The notes under the pieces: model-generated
What the model was told of the DNA's origin: nothing
Database searches by the model: none
What the model saw: the letters and a program-made list of their open reading frames with translations, nothing else
Made by a program: the position numbers and the translations under genes
Source of the DNA: Nymphaea colorata
Taxonomy: Eukaryota; Streptophyta; Magnoliopsida; Nymphaeales; Nymphaeaceae
Direction of reading: 5' to 3'
Assembly: GCF_008831285.2 (NCBI RefSeq)
Contig: NC_045146.1
Span: 24,259,703 to 24,323,702 of the forward strand
DNA: 64,000 bases
In this document: positions 48,299 through 62,190 of the stretch, in pieces
Numbering within the stretch: position 1 is the first letter of the stretch
How the letters are laid out: each line of letters starts with the position of its first letter

Positions 48299-50505
48299 GG
48301 ACACGCAGGGAATTTCGGGATCTTCAGTTTCCATGTGTTGGGAGTGGTTTAATCATTTTAAGAAATGCACATCTTTATTCCGTGTCACTGGAACCTGGAT
48401 TGCATCTCGGATCCAACACGAACACAAAAATAGAGAAAAGAATGCATTTAGTTTTACTCATTTTCTGAGCGGACGCCATAATTTTATTGCTGATCAATGC
48501 CAAATTCCATGTTCAAATGAATCTCATAAGAAAAAAATGAATCAAATTTATTGTAAGATGATGGTTATGGCTTTGCCTTGACTTACTGTATACAATGATG
48601 CCCCAAATAATTTGGCCCAAATTGGTTCTAGAAGCACAGACTTTGCGTGTTTATATCTATTTAATTCAACGTTCTTGACTTAAGACAGCCAAATTCTTTT
48701 CTAATGAACTATTTTTGCGTTTGTTTTAGATTTTGCCGTGAGTTTATTTGGAGTCTCCTGAGGGCTATGAATCCCTCTAAAGACAAAGTATTCTGGTGAA
48801 GGTTGAGTTTATGAGTGTTTATTTGTACCGCTCTTTATTGCATCCTGTACATGTTTGATTATGTCGCTCTATTTGCTCTAGCACTGGCTCCCAACCATTT
48901 TCTTTCACTTCTCACACGCACCCCCTAGCGTTTCCCGCTAATAATATGATGATCCCCTGGTCTGCTGTTCCTGCAATACGATTTCTGGCTTCCTTGCTTC
49001 CGCATCACATGCCGTTCCCATATCCATTTTGCTTCATGATAACTATGATTTAGACAGCCATTTCCAAACTCCAACTATGGGAAGAAACCTAACTACATCA
49101 AATGCGTAAGGTGTATGTGTCATGGTCGCTTATGTTTATGAATAATTGCATGTGAAAGATGGGGCCACATTTCCATATTGTCAGCCTCCTCGATTGTATT
49201 CGACACAAACAGAATGTACAAGTTTTGTCTACCATCGTACGCACTTGAATGCACCACAGAAGAAATAATCCAAAACTAGAAAAAATAAAGAACAACAAAT
49301 TTCCTTCAGTAAATCAAAATAAAAGGACTTCCCTGACTTACCTTTCCACCGATGACTTTGATTGCGCGTGAACGACATGGACGTTTGTACAACTTTGGAA
49401 ACAAGGAGGCCTCGAAAGGAAGAGATCAATCAGAATTATCCACCAGAATGCCCTCATTGTCACCAAATAGCGTAACTGTATGCTCATTGAAAGAATAAGC
49501 CTCGAAAAGCTCCCACAATATATTGCAGAAAGATATTCTCAAAAGCAAGTTATTGAGAGAAATTAGTTAACCATTTGTTCCATGAACAAAATTGCCGTAA
49601 CTCGGTTCCAACCATTGCATTCACAGAAAGAAACTGGGTGTTTTCCAATGTCGAATGAAACATAATACACAGAATGATAGTTCTTGAAAATAAGAAAATA
49701 GAAACGAAGAATAAGCTTTGTGCAAGAAGCCCAGAGTTAGTAATTTCAGAGAGAGGAACAAGCCCCGCGTCTATATTACAAAATGAACAGTTCATGCACG
49801 CCGAAGACAGGCATGCGACCTACAACAGTTTTTAAAAGCAAACACCGATCATGCTCTTTTCAGAACAGGCGTCGCTTGGGTGTCAAAAGCAGGAAAATTT
49901 TCATAATTTTTCTGTTTAAATATACGCAAAAAGATAACAATTGCAGCAACTTTCACAACGAAAGCCAAACACTTGAAGCAGTGATTCCGAGGAAAAGATG
50001 TGTTTAATTGACACGGCACAGAGTGCCCAAGCTGCGACATGTGGTATCCATTAAAGATTTAGTTGGACAACTGGCATCTAGATTTAGGTGTACAAACAAC
50101 ACGACTCATGTGATATTGAGCGAATCAACTTTCAGGTAAATAGCGAAAGAGACATTTTTATGTCATTTTCATTGAGAATTGCACTGGAAAAAAAGATGAT
50201 GGAACTTCACATGCAGAAGAAAAGCTTATTTCAAGATCATCTCCATAAGCACACCCAACAGTAACAAGAAAGGCATGCGACAAATTACTATACAACTATA
50301 CAAATCATTTATATATATGTAAAGCTAAGTTCTTAAAGTAGCAGGACTGACAACATAAGTCCGCACTTGGGGACTATTGTGACAAATCTAGACAGGTAGT
50401 GCAAAGTTATCTCCAACTACATCAAAACTGTGTTTCTTTCATTCTAATGAAAGAAAACATATTTACAGAGGCAGCACGGGAAAGAAAACGGCATGTTTAT
50501 GGAAG
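48299..50505. other. Intergenic, no gene seen
   Basis: Short frames only. One phrase, ATTCTGGTGAAGGTTGAGTT, occurs at 47143 and again at 48790, flanking the DMP gene in the same orientation, followed by similar GAGTGTT.AT sequence. It could be a relic of a repeat or of direct repeats around the gene. Confidence 0.6.
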
Positions 50506-51566
50506 CTATAAAAGCTTGTTCTGAGAAACAGCCTGGCATAGCTCGTCTTCATATAAGGAAACCTTACTGGAACCCTTGGATCTGCAAAGTGGCCGTGGGA
50601 AACTAGGTGGCTTCCTGCTTTTAATGGATTCTTGAAATAGAGAAGCTGTTACTTGTCTCATATCTGTGAACAGTAAGCGAGAAGTATGGCCGAACCGAGA
50701 AGGTCTTGGAGTACATGGATGTGAAACCCATATACCATTTTCATCTCCTACACTGGAAACATTTGACATAATGAAAAATTAAGGGGTAAATAATTCCTTA
50801 ATGCGATAAAAGAAAAAAAGACATACCTCATGAAAAACAAATGCTCGTTAGGGAGAGGTGCTGGGGGAGTTTTCATGCGGAGGACTGGTTGCCTTGATCT
50901 ATCAGGGGTGGTGAAGTTGAAGTGCAATTGCCTGGCTAATAAAACCTGGTACAAACATTAAAAGTGAGAACCAACAACCGACAAATAGGCTGCAGAAGGA
51001 CACCAAAGATCTGAGACAGAATACCGCAGCTCTAATCCTTCGGGAGACGTGAAAAACAGCTCTTAACTGGTCATGATGCAACTGACACATGATTTTCACC
51101 TTGAAACACAGGTTTTCAACATTAGCAACCATTTACATATAAGAGAGTGACCTAAAAGGCTAATAGTGAAAAAAATGCACCAACAAATTGGCTCTTAACT
51201 TACCAACAGATCCAAGGGAAGAGATTCAAGCCTTGATTCTGATTCCCAATCACAAACCCGAGGTGTTTTTGGTGTCGCTGGAGACTTTGGTGGTCTCCGA
51301 ACATCCAGTGCACGGCCATTTATGCCTTTGTGCAACAACAAAGGACAAGTGCTGGCACTACTGCCAAGCAGCAAATCTTTTCCTACCTTGCTGGAATCCA
51401 AGACCAAAACTCTTTTCTTGCCAATGTCAGTACATGATCTCAAGGTGGCTCTGCTATCTCGAATCTGGGCAAGAGCCCCCGGCTTAAGGTACCGCTTACG
51501 CAAATTTTTGGCTCTCTTCTGCTTGAATGGCAAAGATCCCTTATTCTTTGGAGAAGCCTTGCCCAT
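50506..51566 (-). CDS. F-box protein, At4g35930 type, 4 coding exons, 267 aa
   Basis: Exons 51566-51204, 51099-51025, 50945-50827 and 50752-50506 (363 + 75 + 119 + 247 = 804 nt, in frame, all GT...AG). N-terminus MGKASPKNKG is basic, then KYLKPGALAQ-like RYLKPGALAQIRDS and CTDIGKKRVLV. The F-box spans about residues 110-150: ESRLESLPLDLLVKIMCQLH, then HDQLRAVFHVSRRIRAA. After it come HFNFTTPDRSRQ and a C-terminal YEDELCQAVSQNKLL, all hallmarks of the Arabidopsis At4g35930 group as I remember it. F-box proteins link substrates to SCF ubiquitin ligases. The substrate is unknown. Exon 1 ends exactly inside the F-box. A 5'UTR intron lies upstream (52752-51588). The gene looks complete. Confidence 0.9.
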
Positions 51567-51587
51567 TGCTTTGTTACTCGAACAAAT

Positions 51588-52807
51588 CTATCAAGGAAAA
51601 AAGTGTCAACAAAAATTGAACGCCCACAGAAGGTATAGAAACCGCCATAAGAAGATAGCACTTTCGTTAAACAGAAAAAACAAAATTTGACAGACAGCGC
51701 ACAACTATGTAACATTGGTGAACAGATTGTAGAATACTCAACCAAACTAAAAATTTCGTGTTCAACTGATTCGACAATAGGCAAGACAACTACCCACTGT
51801 TCATCAAAGAAACCAGATCATTGCGGCACAAGTTGCTTCGACACCCCGAAACTCAAAGTACCAAAGACCACAAACAATGGCAGAAAATAAAAAAGGGGAA
51901 GATGAACTAGCGCATCCAAACGTTGAGCAGACACGACATACATGCCCACTTGCATGACACGGCAACAGCAACGAAGTAAACATCCATTTTTAGAACATCA
52001 GAAACCAAACTGGAACCTACGGCACTCTGTTTTGCTTTTCAGACCAACAAACCCCAAAGATTTTAGGGCACTAATTTGCAGACTTTCGTGTCTCCAGCAG
52101 TTGCATTATATGAGCAAACAATGGATTGTGACTGCATTCATGATATGCAGAAAACACTAACAAGCCAGATAGAAATATCATTGAAATGAAAACCACAGAA
52201 CAACCAAAAACATCAGTCATTTTAAGCATCAACATTTCCATTTACAATGCAATACAGAGAAAGGGTATGCTAAATCAACCACTAGAAAAGAGACGAAAAC
52301 AAAATAACGACTCTCATGATCATCCAAGACCAAGAACCCCACCAACCATTCACTTCTCCGCTTCCGTGCTTCAACAACCACCCACGAACCCAACACCCAC
52401 AACAGAAAAATGTAACCGCTAACAAGAATAAAGAGAAGGAAACAACTCAAAATACATGAGATACATGAAACATCCCCAAAAGAAAACGCATATCGGATTC
52501 TCTCATTAATATTAACCACCGAAGCTTCCTCAAATATTCATAACCGAAGAAAAAACCCATCAAATTACTCCTCATTTCCTGCTTTTCTTGCCTCAATAGA
52601 CAAAACATAAGATCATGAACTAATCGCCAATCAACTAGAGAGAACGGCAGGCAACATAAAGAAAACCCACAAAATTAAACCAAAAAATGCCCAAAAATTA
52701 AACTGTAAAAAACCAATTTGTCCCAATCAATATCGAAGGATAAGCTGCTTACCTGGTGATGAGAGAGACAGAGATAGAGAGACTGCAGATTGAAGAGCGC
52801 GAGAGAG

Positions 52808-52845
<38 letters not shown>

Positions 52846-52860
52846 TATTTTATGATTTGG
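51588..52860 (-). other. 5'UTR exon and long leader intron of the F-box gene
   Basis: On the minus strand a donor CATCACCAG/GTAAGC is at 52753/52752 and an acceptor CTTGATAG is at 51588. The leader exon, about 52850-52753, holds a (GA)n/(CT)n tract at 52809-52842. The intron is about 1.17 kb. Long plant leader introns often raise expression, which is an inference here. Confidence 0.6.
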
Positions 52861-52890
52861 GGGTTTTGGGCGGATTTGAAAGTGCGGGAG

Positions 52891-52905
52891 TTTTGCGCGC
52901 CAAAA
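52891..52905. promoter_or_regulatory. E2F-like site upstream of the F-box gene
   Basis: TTTTGCGCGCCAAAA holds E2F-type consensus (TTTSSCGC) on both strands in a near-palindrome. It lies about 40-50 bp upstream of the presumed leader exon. In plants such sites drive S-phase genes. The function is inferred from sequence only. Confidence 0.5.
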
Positions 52906-52909
52906 CCAC

Positions 52910-55900
52910 TTTTCATCGAAACCCTAACGCTGAGCTGGCTCTACGTGTCAATATATTATTGGAGCCGTACTGGGGGCGGTCAGTTAGTGTGGGGCCCGTC
53001 AAACGAGAGCGACGAACGGTGGAAATTGTGATAAAGAAAGATCGGACGGTCGAGAATCGTTTGCGGGCGCAAGGGTTTTCCGTGGTCAAAGGTCGAAGGC
53101 ACGCGGTTCCCTTTTCGGTCCCACATTCTAAATTTGGATCGGATTCCGAGATACGCAAGTCCGGACCCGGACTGAAGAAATTGTTGGTGTTCCCGCCTTC
53201 CGTTTCGACTTTGGGACTCGCATCTTTTGTTATTTTTCATAGCAAGACAATACATTTAGCGTATATTTTAGAAAAGTACATTATAACTTGACATATCCCC
53301 AGCTTTGTGAACCATATTTGATCAAACTTCAAATCCGTTTGGTCTTGTGACTTCGGCTTACGATAAATACATAAACAAACGCTCTCCTTTCAAAACATAA
53401 TAAAACCTACCAGATCGCTGACTCTTGCATGCTTTCAATGTACATCACGAGTAAGTTCATAAACCTCATAATTGTGTATAACTATTAACGTATTTATTGT
53501 TCCTGCTACATGTTGTATTAAACATTAGCTTACTCAGAACAAGTCGTGGGCCCATTATAGAGCCATTGGATGATTCATTGAAAACATTTCATTATTTATT
53601 ACTCTTATTAGGTGAAGTTCACTCGAGGGGCTGTACATGAACCATTCACGAGTGGACAATAAATATAATGTTTTCAACTCCCTATGTGTAAATGCGCAAT
53701 AAGTTAGACGGATCTTAGTAAATGGCTATTCGGATGAAACGGGCGGGAGTTTGATCTCGTCCTTCCCGTCTCGCTTTTTGCTTTCCTGCTTGGCCACGTC
53801 TCTACTCTTCGTCTTTCGGGTCGAGTCTGGTTCCGCCACCAGGCCATTCAATCTCTCTGCACCGAACACCCTCCTCAAGAACAGAACCAGGTACCTGAAG
53901 ATTTATGGTGCACGTAGATTAGAAGAACGGTAGGAGAAGTACCTGCGGTCGGTTCCCGCACTCTTAGTCGCCGAGAAACTGAAATGTGTTCATGGAATAC
54001 TCGAAAATTCCCGTCTGAAATGCGATTCAGATTCATATGCGGCCAAACAAGAGGTACCCAGTTTGTGTTTTCCTCTATAATCGATTTTTAGCTTGATTTT
54101 TTCTGGAATTCGGTGATGCCCTTTTCGACCCCCCCGCGTCTCTCATGCTTCTTCAGATCATATAAGGATTATGATGGTATTCTGATTTTACCCAACTGTT
54201 CAGTGAGGTGGGAATTTGTTGGGAGATTCCACCCGGTGCACAATTGAGGGTCTTGCCTCTGTACTCGGGATAAGTTGTTCAGGGTCTTTGGTTTTCTGAC
54301 TTACCCAGAAAAGCAGGATAAGTTTGGGTATTGCATTCTGAAGACGACGCGGTAAGGTGGCATATGCCACTTTTCTGGATAAGTATTGACTTGGCCTTTG
54401 CCGTCTATGTGCGCTCAATCATGATCTTTTAGAGCACATTTTTATGATTTTCTACTGACTCTGTATTTTGTTTTCTGTCTCATCTGTCTGATTAATTCGT
54501 TCTGGAATGAATTTGTGAATGCCCTTCTTTTCGTTCTTTAATCTTCTTCGAGCTAGTATGAGGCAGAAATTTATTCAAAGAGGTAGGCAGTCGGGACGTA
54601 AGAAATTATTGCCCCATAAAGTGAAGCTGTCTGCATGAAATTAATCTGTCGAAGAATCAGATTTTCCAGTTTTAAACAACGGTTAAAACCAAAAATGTGA
54701 TTCTTCAGTGATTCTTAACTTTATATGGATTTACACGTCGGTAAATCAATTCATCTATAACAATAAAATGTCGGACATAGTTGCAGATAGTTGCAAACTA
54801 TGACTTGAATCTGATTCTTCTTCTTCTTTTTTTCTTACATGCATGTGGCCATGCTCAGCAGGCAAGCCAGATAAAACTCGTTCGCTGAATCAACAAATAT
54901 AGCATGCAGTTGTTTCGTGGTATTAGGGCTTCTGAGTGTCTCCTTGACTTTAGCCAAACCGGTTATTCTAATCTGTTACAATGTTCATAAGATGGAATGC
55001 GACCTCATATGAGAAATGAGTCCAATGTGGTATTTCCATGGGAATTAGAGCGCAAACTTCCAATGTGCAGGAGCACTTGGACGGGATCAATATATTTGGG
55101 TCATGCTTATGCAACTACTGGAAACATGCCCTGATCTGGAGTTCTTGTCCTTCAGAAGATTCTCCAGGATAGGGAATTATGAACCTCAATTTTCAATATC
55201 TTGCAACAGAGGGGACTATATATTCGAAATTCTGACATGAGCACATGTCAATTAACTTGTTAAATATACAGATGATACATGAGCACTTTTTGCACCCTAA
55301 TGCTCTCATGGAGGCAGTGGACTTTGCAAATAAGGAGTCACTTATGATCATGTGACAAGGAAATGAGATCTGCCACACTCCAAATAAGCAATATTTAAGT
55401 TCAACACGCACTTTAATTTTCCACAAAAGGATATATGTGCCTACTGAAAGCAATGTATCCAATCCATAGGCGGTCATTCTATATAGCCTGTGGGACTCCG
55501 CGTCCATGGTTCTATTCCTGTAAGCATTACGTGCATGGTTCAATGGGGTGGAGCACGGTACCAAGCTGACAGTGCATTGTCTCCCCTCAGGGCCCCAATG
55601 TAGCCCTGGACCTTGAGGCAGGGGGTTCTGCCCTCTTCTCTAGGTGGTAGTGCTACCTTCTTTTCACCCAGAACAAACAGAAACTTGAAGTCAACGTATC
55701 CAATTGACGCATCTTTAACCCTTTAAAGTCATGCTCCAGGAACTGTTCTGTTCGGCACAAAAATATATATATATATATATCAAACGTAAAAAATTTATGC
55801 CTGGATCATTTGCGCAAGTAGCACATCACCATTGCTATTCAGGAATAAATGTCTACTTCACTGATGCTTCTACTTCACTGATGTTTGGCTTGTGGAATAT

Positions 55901-58000
55901 TAATAGCTTGACTGGGCGTCTTACCCAGTGTCCTGAAGTTGTTGGTGGATAATTTCTCGTTGGTTCTATGTAGGATTTTTTTTTAAAATTCAATACATTG
56001 ATAGAGGTGAAGAATGAAACTGAAACAATAAGCTGGAAATTAAGCTTGCGGGCGCTTCTCTAAGTTCTCTTCATGTTTGTGTGCCTGGAATTCCAATTTT
56101 TTCCTCATATTTGTCGAAACAAAAATTTCAAATAGTTGCTTATAGAAATCTTATAGGGCACATGCTTCCAAGACCACAATGTTCCGGACATGGTACATGC
56201 ACTATAACATATGATTCTCCTTTTATTTTTTGCACTACGGCACATGATTCTCCTCTTATTTTTTGCCTCATTTTTCTTACCCATGGTTGTTAATGTTTAT
56301 GAAATTGGCAGAAAAGTGGATATTACCGGATAATGCTATCCAAGGTAGTTTTGATGAATCGTGAACGTGCAGTCGTCCTTTTTCCAATTGAAGCAATTAT
56401 TAATCTGTTTCACCGTTTTCCACTTCTCTTCCCAGGATTTGCAAACATAAGGTTTAAGCATTCTAAGCAGTAGCATAATTTTTTTTTTTTTTCCAATGGA
56501 GATGGATTTTTTTTCTGATTGATCGGTCTGCTTTTCTGCCCCACCATCATGGTTTTTCACATTCTTCTGCTTCATGGCCTCCTAGCTTCTAGTACTCTTC
56601 ATCTATGGCCTCAAGCTTTTTTCTGAAAAATGATCAACTGCAGTTGTTCCCTAACGCTCAATGCGGGCAGTTCAACAATTATGATCAGCTGATAAAAATG
56701 AAGTAGAATAGTTGTTGGTTGCGCACTGCGTACTAGGGTCATCAAGGCTGTGGTTCAGGCATGGGCATTGCACCTGAAAAACCATTTATTTTTGTCGCAG
56801 TGATGGAACAGGGAGACAACCGCTGCTGATTCTAATTTCTATGCAGCTTGCTACAGCGGATATGCTCTGACCCCATGAGCGTATGGGAAAAGAACACCTC
56901 AAAAGAGTAGCTTCTTGCATTGAGATGTATCTCTTTTTGAAGTTCCCTGGAGGATGTTCATACAGGATGGAGCATAAGCGTTGAGCAGATAAGACTTGGT
57001 GGTACAGATTAAATGCGACCCCGTCCAAGTTTTTCCCTTCTGTGTAATCCAAAAGGTATCCCCAGGTGCAAGCGGCAAGAAAATGGACAAAGAAATAGAT
57101 AAAGGGGTGCCATGGTGGGGAACAGAGAGCCCCACAATTTTGTCATCCTTTCATAAAATTTGTGTTGCTGTGTCGTGCTCACATGTGCTTGAATTTGGTT
57201 GCATTTGAATATTTACCTTTCCAATAACAAAATGGTGCCCACTGTGTTGAACCTGAGCTTCACAGGGAAGGGTTCGGTCGTGCCCAAGATTGCTGCCTTT
57301 GCACTTTAGGCGTGCATCGTTGTGAATTAAATAAGATGGTAACGGCCACTTGTGGTGGCAAAGAGGGACGGTGTGGGTGCTGTATGGTGGTGGTGACAAT
57401 TTGGCGGTAGTGGGATGAGATAAGGCTAACCTGCATGTTATCAAAGGTGGTGGGGGCCGTCGACCACCTAGGAACTAAGAAACGCCAAAGAGAAAACTCA
57501 TTAAAATTTTTGAGGCAAACTAAAAGCACAGCAGAACATGAAGAATGCATTGGTTAAATGCTTTAGAACAACGAACACTCTCAAGGAATGTGTTCCATCT
57601 TAAAAGAGAATCTTGAAAGCAACATAATAAAATACTCTTCATTGTTTTTTTCATGATGTTGGGAAAAACTGAGCTCAAGTTTTGGCCAAAATCAATGGAC
57701 TGTTCCCTGTGAGGGCCTTGGTTCTGTTGAGGTTGCATTAAGAGGTCTGGAGTTGCTTCCTCGAGACCTGGATGATCTTGAATACCCTTCTAATTGGGTG
57801 CTGGCTGGGTGCATGTTTCACCTCTTGTACTCCGAGAAACATAACCTGCGGTTCGAATTGGAGGTGGCGCTTATGCGCCACCAGCGCACCTCGGTTGCAG
57901 TACGCCAAACAAGGCCAGGCCTTGGCTCTGTTGTAATTGCAAAATTAGCTAATGATTGTGCCCAGTGTCAAGTTTAGAACTTTTACTAATCTTTTGAACT
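52910..58000. other. Intergenic, no supported gene
   Basis: 53720-53960 is GC-rich and open in one plus frame (SSFPSRFLLSCLATSLLFVF...), but it has no ATG start; it may be leader sequence of an unannotated transcript. 55564-55193 and 57135-56790 (minus) hold frames of 80-120 codons without recognisable domains. GGTGGCGC-TTAT-GCGCCACC at 57863-57882 forms a perfect 8-bp hairpin. Confidence 0.45.
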
Positions 58001-61000
58001 TTTTTTTGGTAATTTATATCAACCGTGAAGTGGTAAAAAATCAAGAGGGGTTCACGTTGATTCGACGTGACTAATGCAGCGCGATTCTTTGCGGCATTGT
58101 TGCAAAAGCAAATGTTGGGAGGGAGCAATGCATGCCTTTCTTGTACAACTGCAGAGGCAAATATACAGACAGCATTATGGTGCCCATTGTTTGTCGTCTG
58201 ATGAAGAGGAATCCTTCGAGGGCCAGACCACCTGATGATGGACTTGTTTCCTAGCAAGTAGTCCCTATACATTAATGAGGCCCAACCACCGCCATTATCG
58301 CACCGACATCCGTGTCAAACAAAATCGCAACACGTAGTTCACAAAATTCTCACCGGCATTCACGCCATGAAATTTGCTTTACCTTACACAAGTTTGCCTG
58401 CAATTGCTCCTCTTTAGATTATTTACCAAGTGCATTGCATTCTAGTTTATTTAACCAAGTCAACAAGCAACTTCGCTCGTTTCTGTCTGCAAAACCTGGC
58501 TCTTTATGTTGAGGAACTCAAAAGGCAAACTGGTTTTTACTATTATTCATACAATAATTGTTTCATTGGCGACCCGCTCACCAAGATTTTGATTATTGCA
58601 GTTGACCGCCTGATCTATTGGAAGCCATTAATTTGGCCATCGATAAGGTTTCTGCCAAGAAGCATGAGCATGGAATCTACTGGAGCTGATGATGATGATG
58701 GGCGCATGCCCAACGCACCATTTTCCCTGAGAGGCCATGACCAGTCACTGTCGGAGGGCCATCAAATGATGGTGCTGCACTCATCATAGCTACCGAGAAA
58801 CAAATGAATGATGTGTATGTATGTAGTCAAAGAGGCGGCCTCCAGCCAGGCGAGTACACGTAGTTAGGCTGGACACCTGAAACTTGAGCGGGGCTCAACC
58901 CATCAAAAAAATATATATATTTTTAATATAATATAATATATATAATTAATTATAATAAAATATAATATATATATATATATTATTAAAATATATTTTCAAA
59001 TCAAAATGAGCTTTTCGAACCAAATACCACAAGTTTAAATTGAGTTAAGCTAGAGTTCACACTCGATTTACTCGACTCGGGCTTGGTTCGTTCATTGTAC
59101 ATTCCTACCAAATTTTTTTTTTCTGGAATGAAGGGGCGAGCTTTAGTTTCTGTCTTACTCTATAGTTCAGTATTACCTGCGAGTTCAATGCACTTTGAAC
59201 ATGATCTCCCAATTGAAGCCACTAAAGTGCACGCTTGCAATGCACTAAAATCGAGGCACTTCTTTGGGAACAAGGAAAAACATGTGCACCTTCTGCGTAA
59301 ATTGCTCATATTCGGATTCTCGCTGATATCCCTCGCATCTGCAGCCTCCATCTACCATATTCTTCCTCCAACAAACACCTTCGATTAAAGAATGCGACTT
59401 TCATAATTGATAATTCCGTCGTCAGAGAGAGAGAAGGAAAAGTGCGTCTCCTTTTCACGTAAAGCCTACCTTTCGTTATTTTTATAGTCATCCTCACATG
59501 ATGGTAGTGGCTTGCTCTTGTTTGTAATTCACCCACCTAGTGGCCCTACCAAATTGTTTATTTATACTTCCATTATCATACCAATTATAGATTGTCTTTT
59601 AGATGTCTAATTAAACATTTCAACATCACTTAAAAAATCTTCCGTTTGGTCGCCCGTCCCGTCCAACGAATTTCAAATAATCTATTCCCTAACATGCTGC
59701 AATTGCAGATTTTGTCGCATTTACACGTCTTCCGGGGTCGGTCCTTTTCAATTGACATGGAAACAGAAGTGAATTCATAATAGTTGGGTTTGTGTGACAA
59801 TAAGTCTAACCATTCTCATTAAAGTCAGTCAATACTGTGTTTGATGCCTATAATAGCATAGCGATTGTTATTCTTCCAATGGTCACTGTTTTGTAAAACA
59901 ATTGGGCCCGGTGGGCCTAAGTCTGCGAGTGTGGACCTCAAAAGATCGGCCAATTTTTACCTCAATCGCTTGAATCAAGATTCGACTTTGTGTCGTCGTG
60001 TGTGTTAGTATGATTAATGACTAAAATACCCTTAATTTACACTTGAAAGAAAAAATTGTGAAGATAAAAATGAAGATGCAAGAAAATACAAAAAGACAAT
60101 GAAGAACCTTTCTTTTTTTAACAAATTACCAAAATATTCTTTCACGGGGCACACAACTTTTTTTCTTCTAACAAGCCTTCGGAGGTTCATGTCCCTATTG
60201 ACAATGGCCGAGTCACACTCTAGTTGCCCACACCAACCCATAAAATTTACGTTATTTACAGATAAAAACTGTATTATTATTTTCAGTGCTTCTAATATAT
60301 TTGCTTGATTTTTCTTGTCTTTTTTTTTTTTAAATTAAAACTTTTTTTGATAATGCAATCAATTTATGTGTGTGTGTGTTTTGTTGACAGGACTTTTTTG
60401 TTTATTTTAAATGTAAAGAAAGCCTCCATCAGAATATTCCAAGAGATGAGCGCCAGAGTCGCTCAACTTTAGACATTTTCGTGTCGATATGTGGACCGAA
60501 CTTTTGCCACTATGCACAGCACTTGTTTGTGGACAAGTTAAATTGGCAAATACCAGACCACTTACGTAAGAGACGAAATCCATACCTATTAAAAATATTT
60601 TTTTTTTATGTAATCTAACTTGATAGATATGGTTTTGCGAGTGATTTGATGATGAAACAGCGAGTCATTAAAAATGATGAACAGCTCTTATGACATCAAA
60701 TATTTTATCGTAGAAAAATCAATCGTTTTTACAAAAATAACTTGAATTAAAACATGAATTACCATTTATGAACAATCTAGGATGTTCACCTTTTGGTTTA
60801 TAATACTTTTTAAACAGAAAATTAAGAGGTATGGTTTTTGTATCTTACCTTAATGCTCTGCTATTTATCCATTCCATTACTCTAAGTAGTCAATCTAATA
60901 AAATTCTTAGAAAAAACAAAAAAGTCTCACCCACTGACCTAGTGGGCTCTAGGTCTTTTCATTGTGGTTTAAAATTGGCGTTACTGACAATCAACAGCCT

Positions 61001-62190
61001 TTGTTGATGCGCTGACAGTACGCCCACTAGTGCGACTTTTAGTGGCGACCATGTAACCGCCCTCGCTATATTTCCACACTCGACGTCTTAAAAAATGTGA
61101 AACCATTCCTCGTCCTTCTTTCTTTTTAGCGCACTTCTTTTTGTTAATAACGGGCGACGCGACGACCTTCAACAACAATACGAATATAATAAACAACGTT
61201 TTCTTCTCTTGAGATGTCTCGTTAAGGAGCACTCTAAGTGTAAATTTTAAACTTAAAGGGCACTCATATGTAAAAAATGAAAAATTAAAATTTAGTGGTC
61301 TGGTGTGGGCAATTGCCCACTCCAACCACAACGCGGCTCCTCAATTGCTTAGGAAAGCTTTTGAGCGCATGATAAAGTTAGAACTTAGTGCACTCCCTTT
61401 GTTTATTTATGCGCGAGAATGACACCTGAAATAGTTTTATTTCGAACGGTGACTTGCAAAATAGAAAATAATGTACTGTTGGTCTCACCACTATCTTATT
61501 TTATTTTATTTATAGTAGCAAAGTTTTACAGGTCACGGATGAACGGAGTCACGGGCGGACGACGAAGCTTGAGAGAAGTGCCCCGTCCTGTCCCTGGCAA
61601 ACAAGGGCATGTGAGGTTTAAAATGAGTTCAAATTGTCTCCACCGTTCACTCCCCTGACAAAAGAATCACACGTAGATAAATTCTCTTTTGTCAGTTTTA
61701 GCAAAATATGATCCCGGAGATGTCTTTTTTCGGGCATATCGCCTTTTTATTGAAATTTAGACAAAATGTAAGCACTTGTACGTAAATTACTTCCCACCCT
61801 CAGAAAACAGCTGGAAGACAGCTGGCATGGCTCACCTTCCCACTTGTGCGTCACGGTGGCTGTTTTTCCGATTTTTAAAATTTTCAGAGATAAATTATTT
61901 GAAAATTATTACTAATATTTATACATATAAGTCGATCGATAATTCTATTTGAGACGAGCGATTCAAGCCTATGAGCCTATGTCAATCAATATACGAATAA
62001 AAAATGTCAATTCCGTTTTTAATATTTTATTATAAAATTTATTTAAAAACACAAACACAAGCCGATACCTAACAACTAATATTAGCCAGAGCATTTATAG
62101 ATGTCGCCAAATAGATAAAATTTTAAAAATAGTATCGTCATATGGTGCATTAACAGTGGTCTATAATGGTTTTACTAACAATTTAGAGAA
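58001..62190. other. Intergenic, AT-rich repeats, no gene seen
   Basis: 58855-59095 has an AT-rich core (TAATATAATA) flanked by GGCTGGACACC on the left and ACTCGACTCGGGCTTGG on the right, like common plant dispersed repeats. A plus frame 59131-59388 (MKGRALVSVLLYSSVLPASS) and one at 58430-58789 are open but resemble nothing I know. No RNA gene seen. Confidence 0.5.

Noticed and set aside
52857..53291. 144-codon plus ORF next to the F-box promoter
   Set aside because: It starts inside the GA-rich leader of the opposite gene and reads as promoter sequence; no recognisable motif.
53703..53935. Open frame with a signal-peptide-like hydrophobic run
   Set aside because: No ATG in frame; the visible start would be TTG. 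Kept only as possible leader sequence.
55193..55564. 123-codon minus ORF
   Set aside because: No domain, odd composition, and no conserved neighbour; cannot be told from chance.
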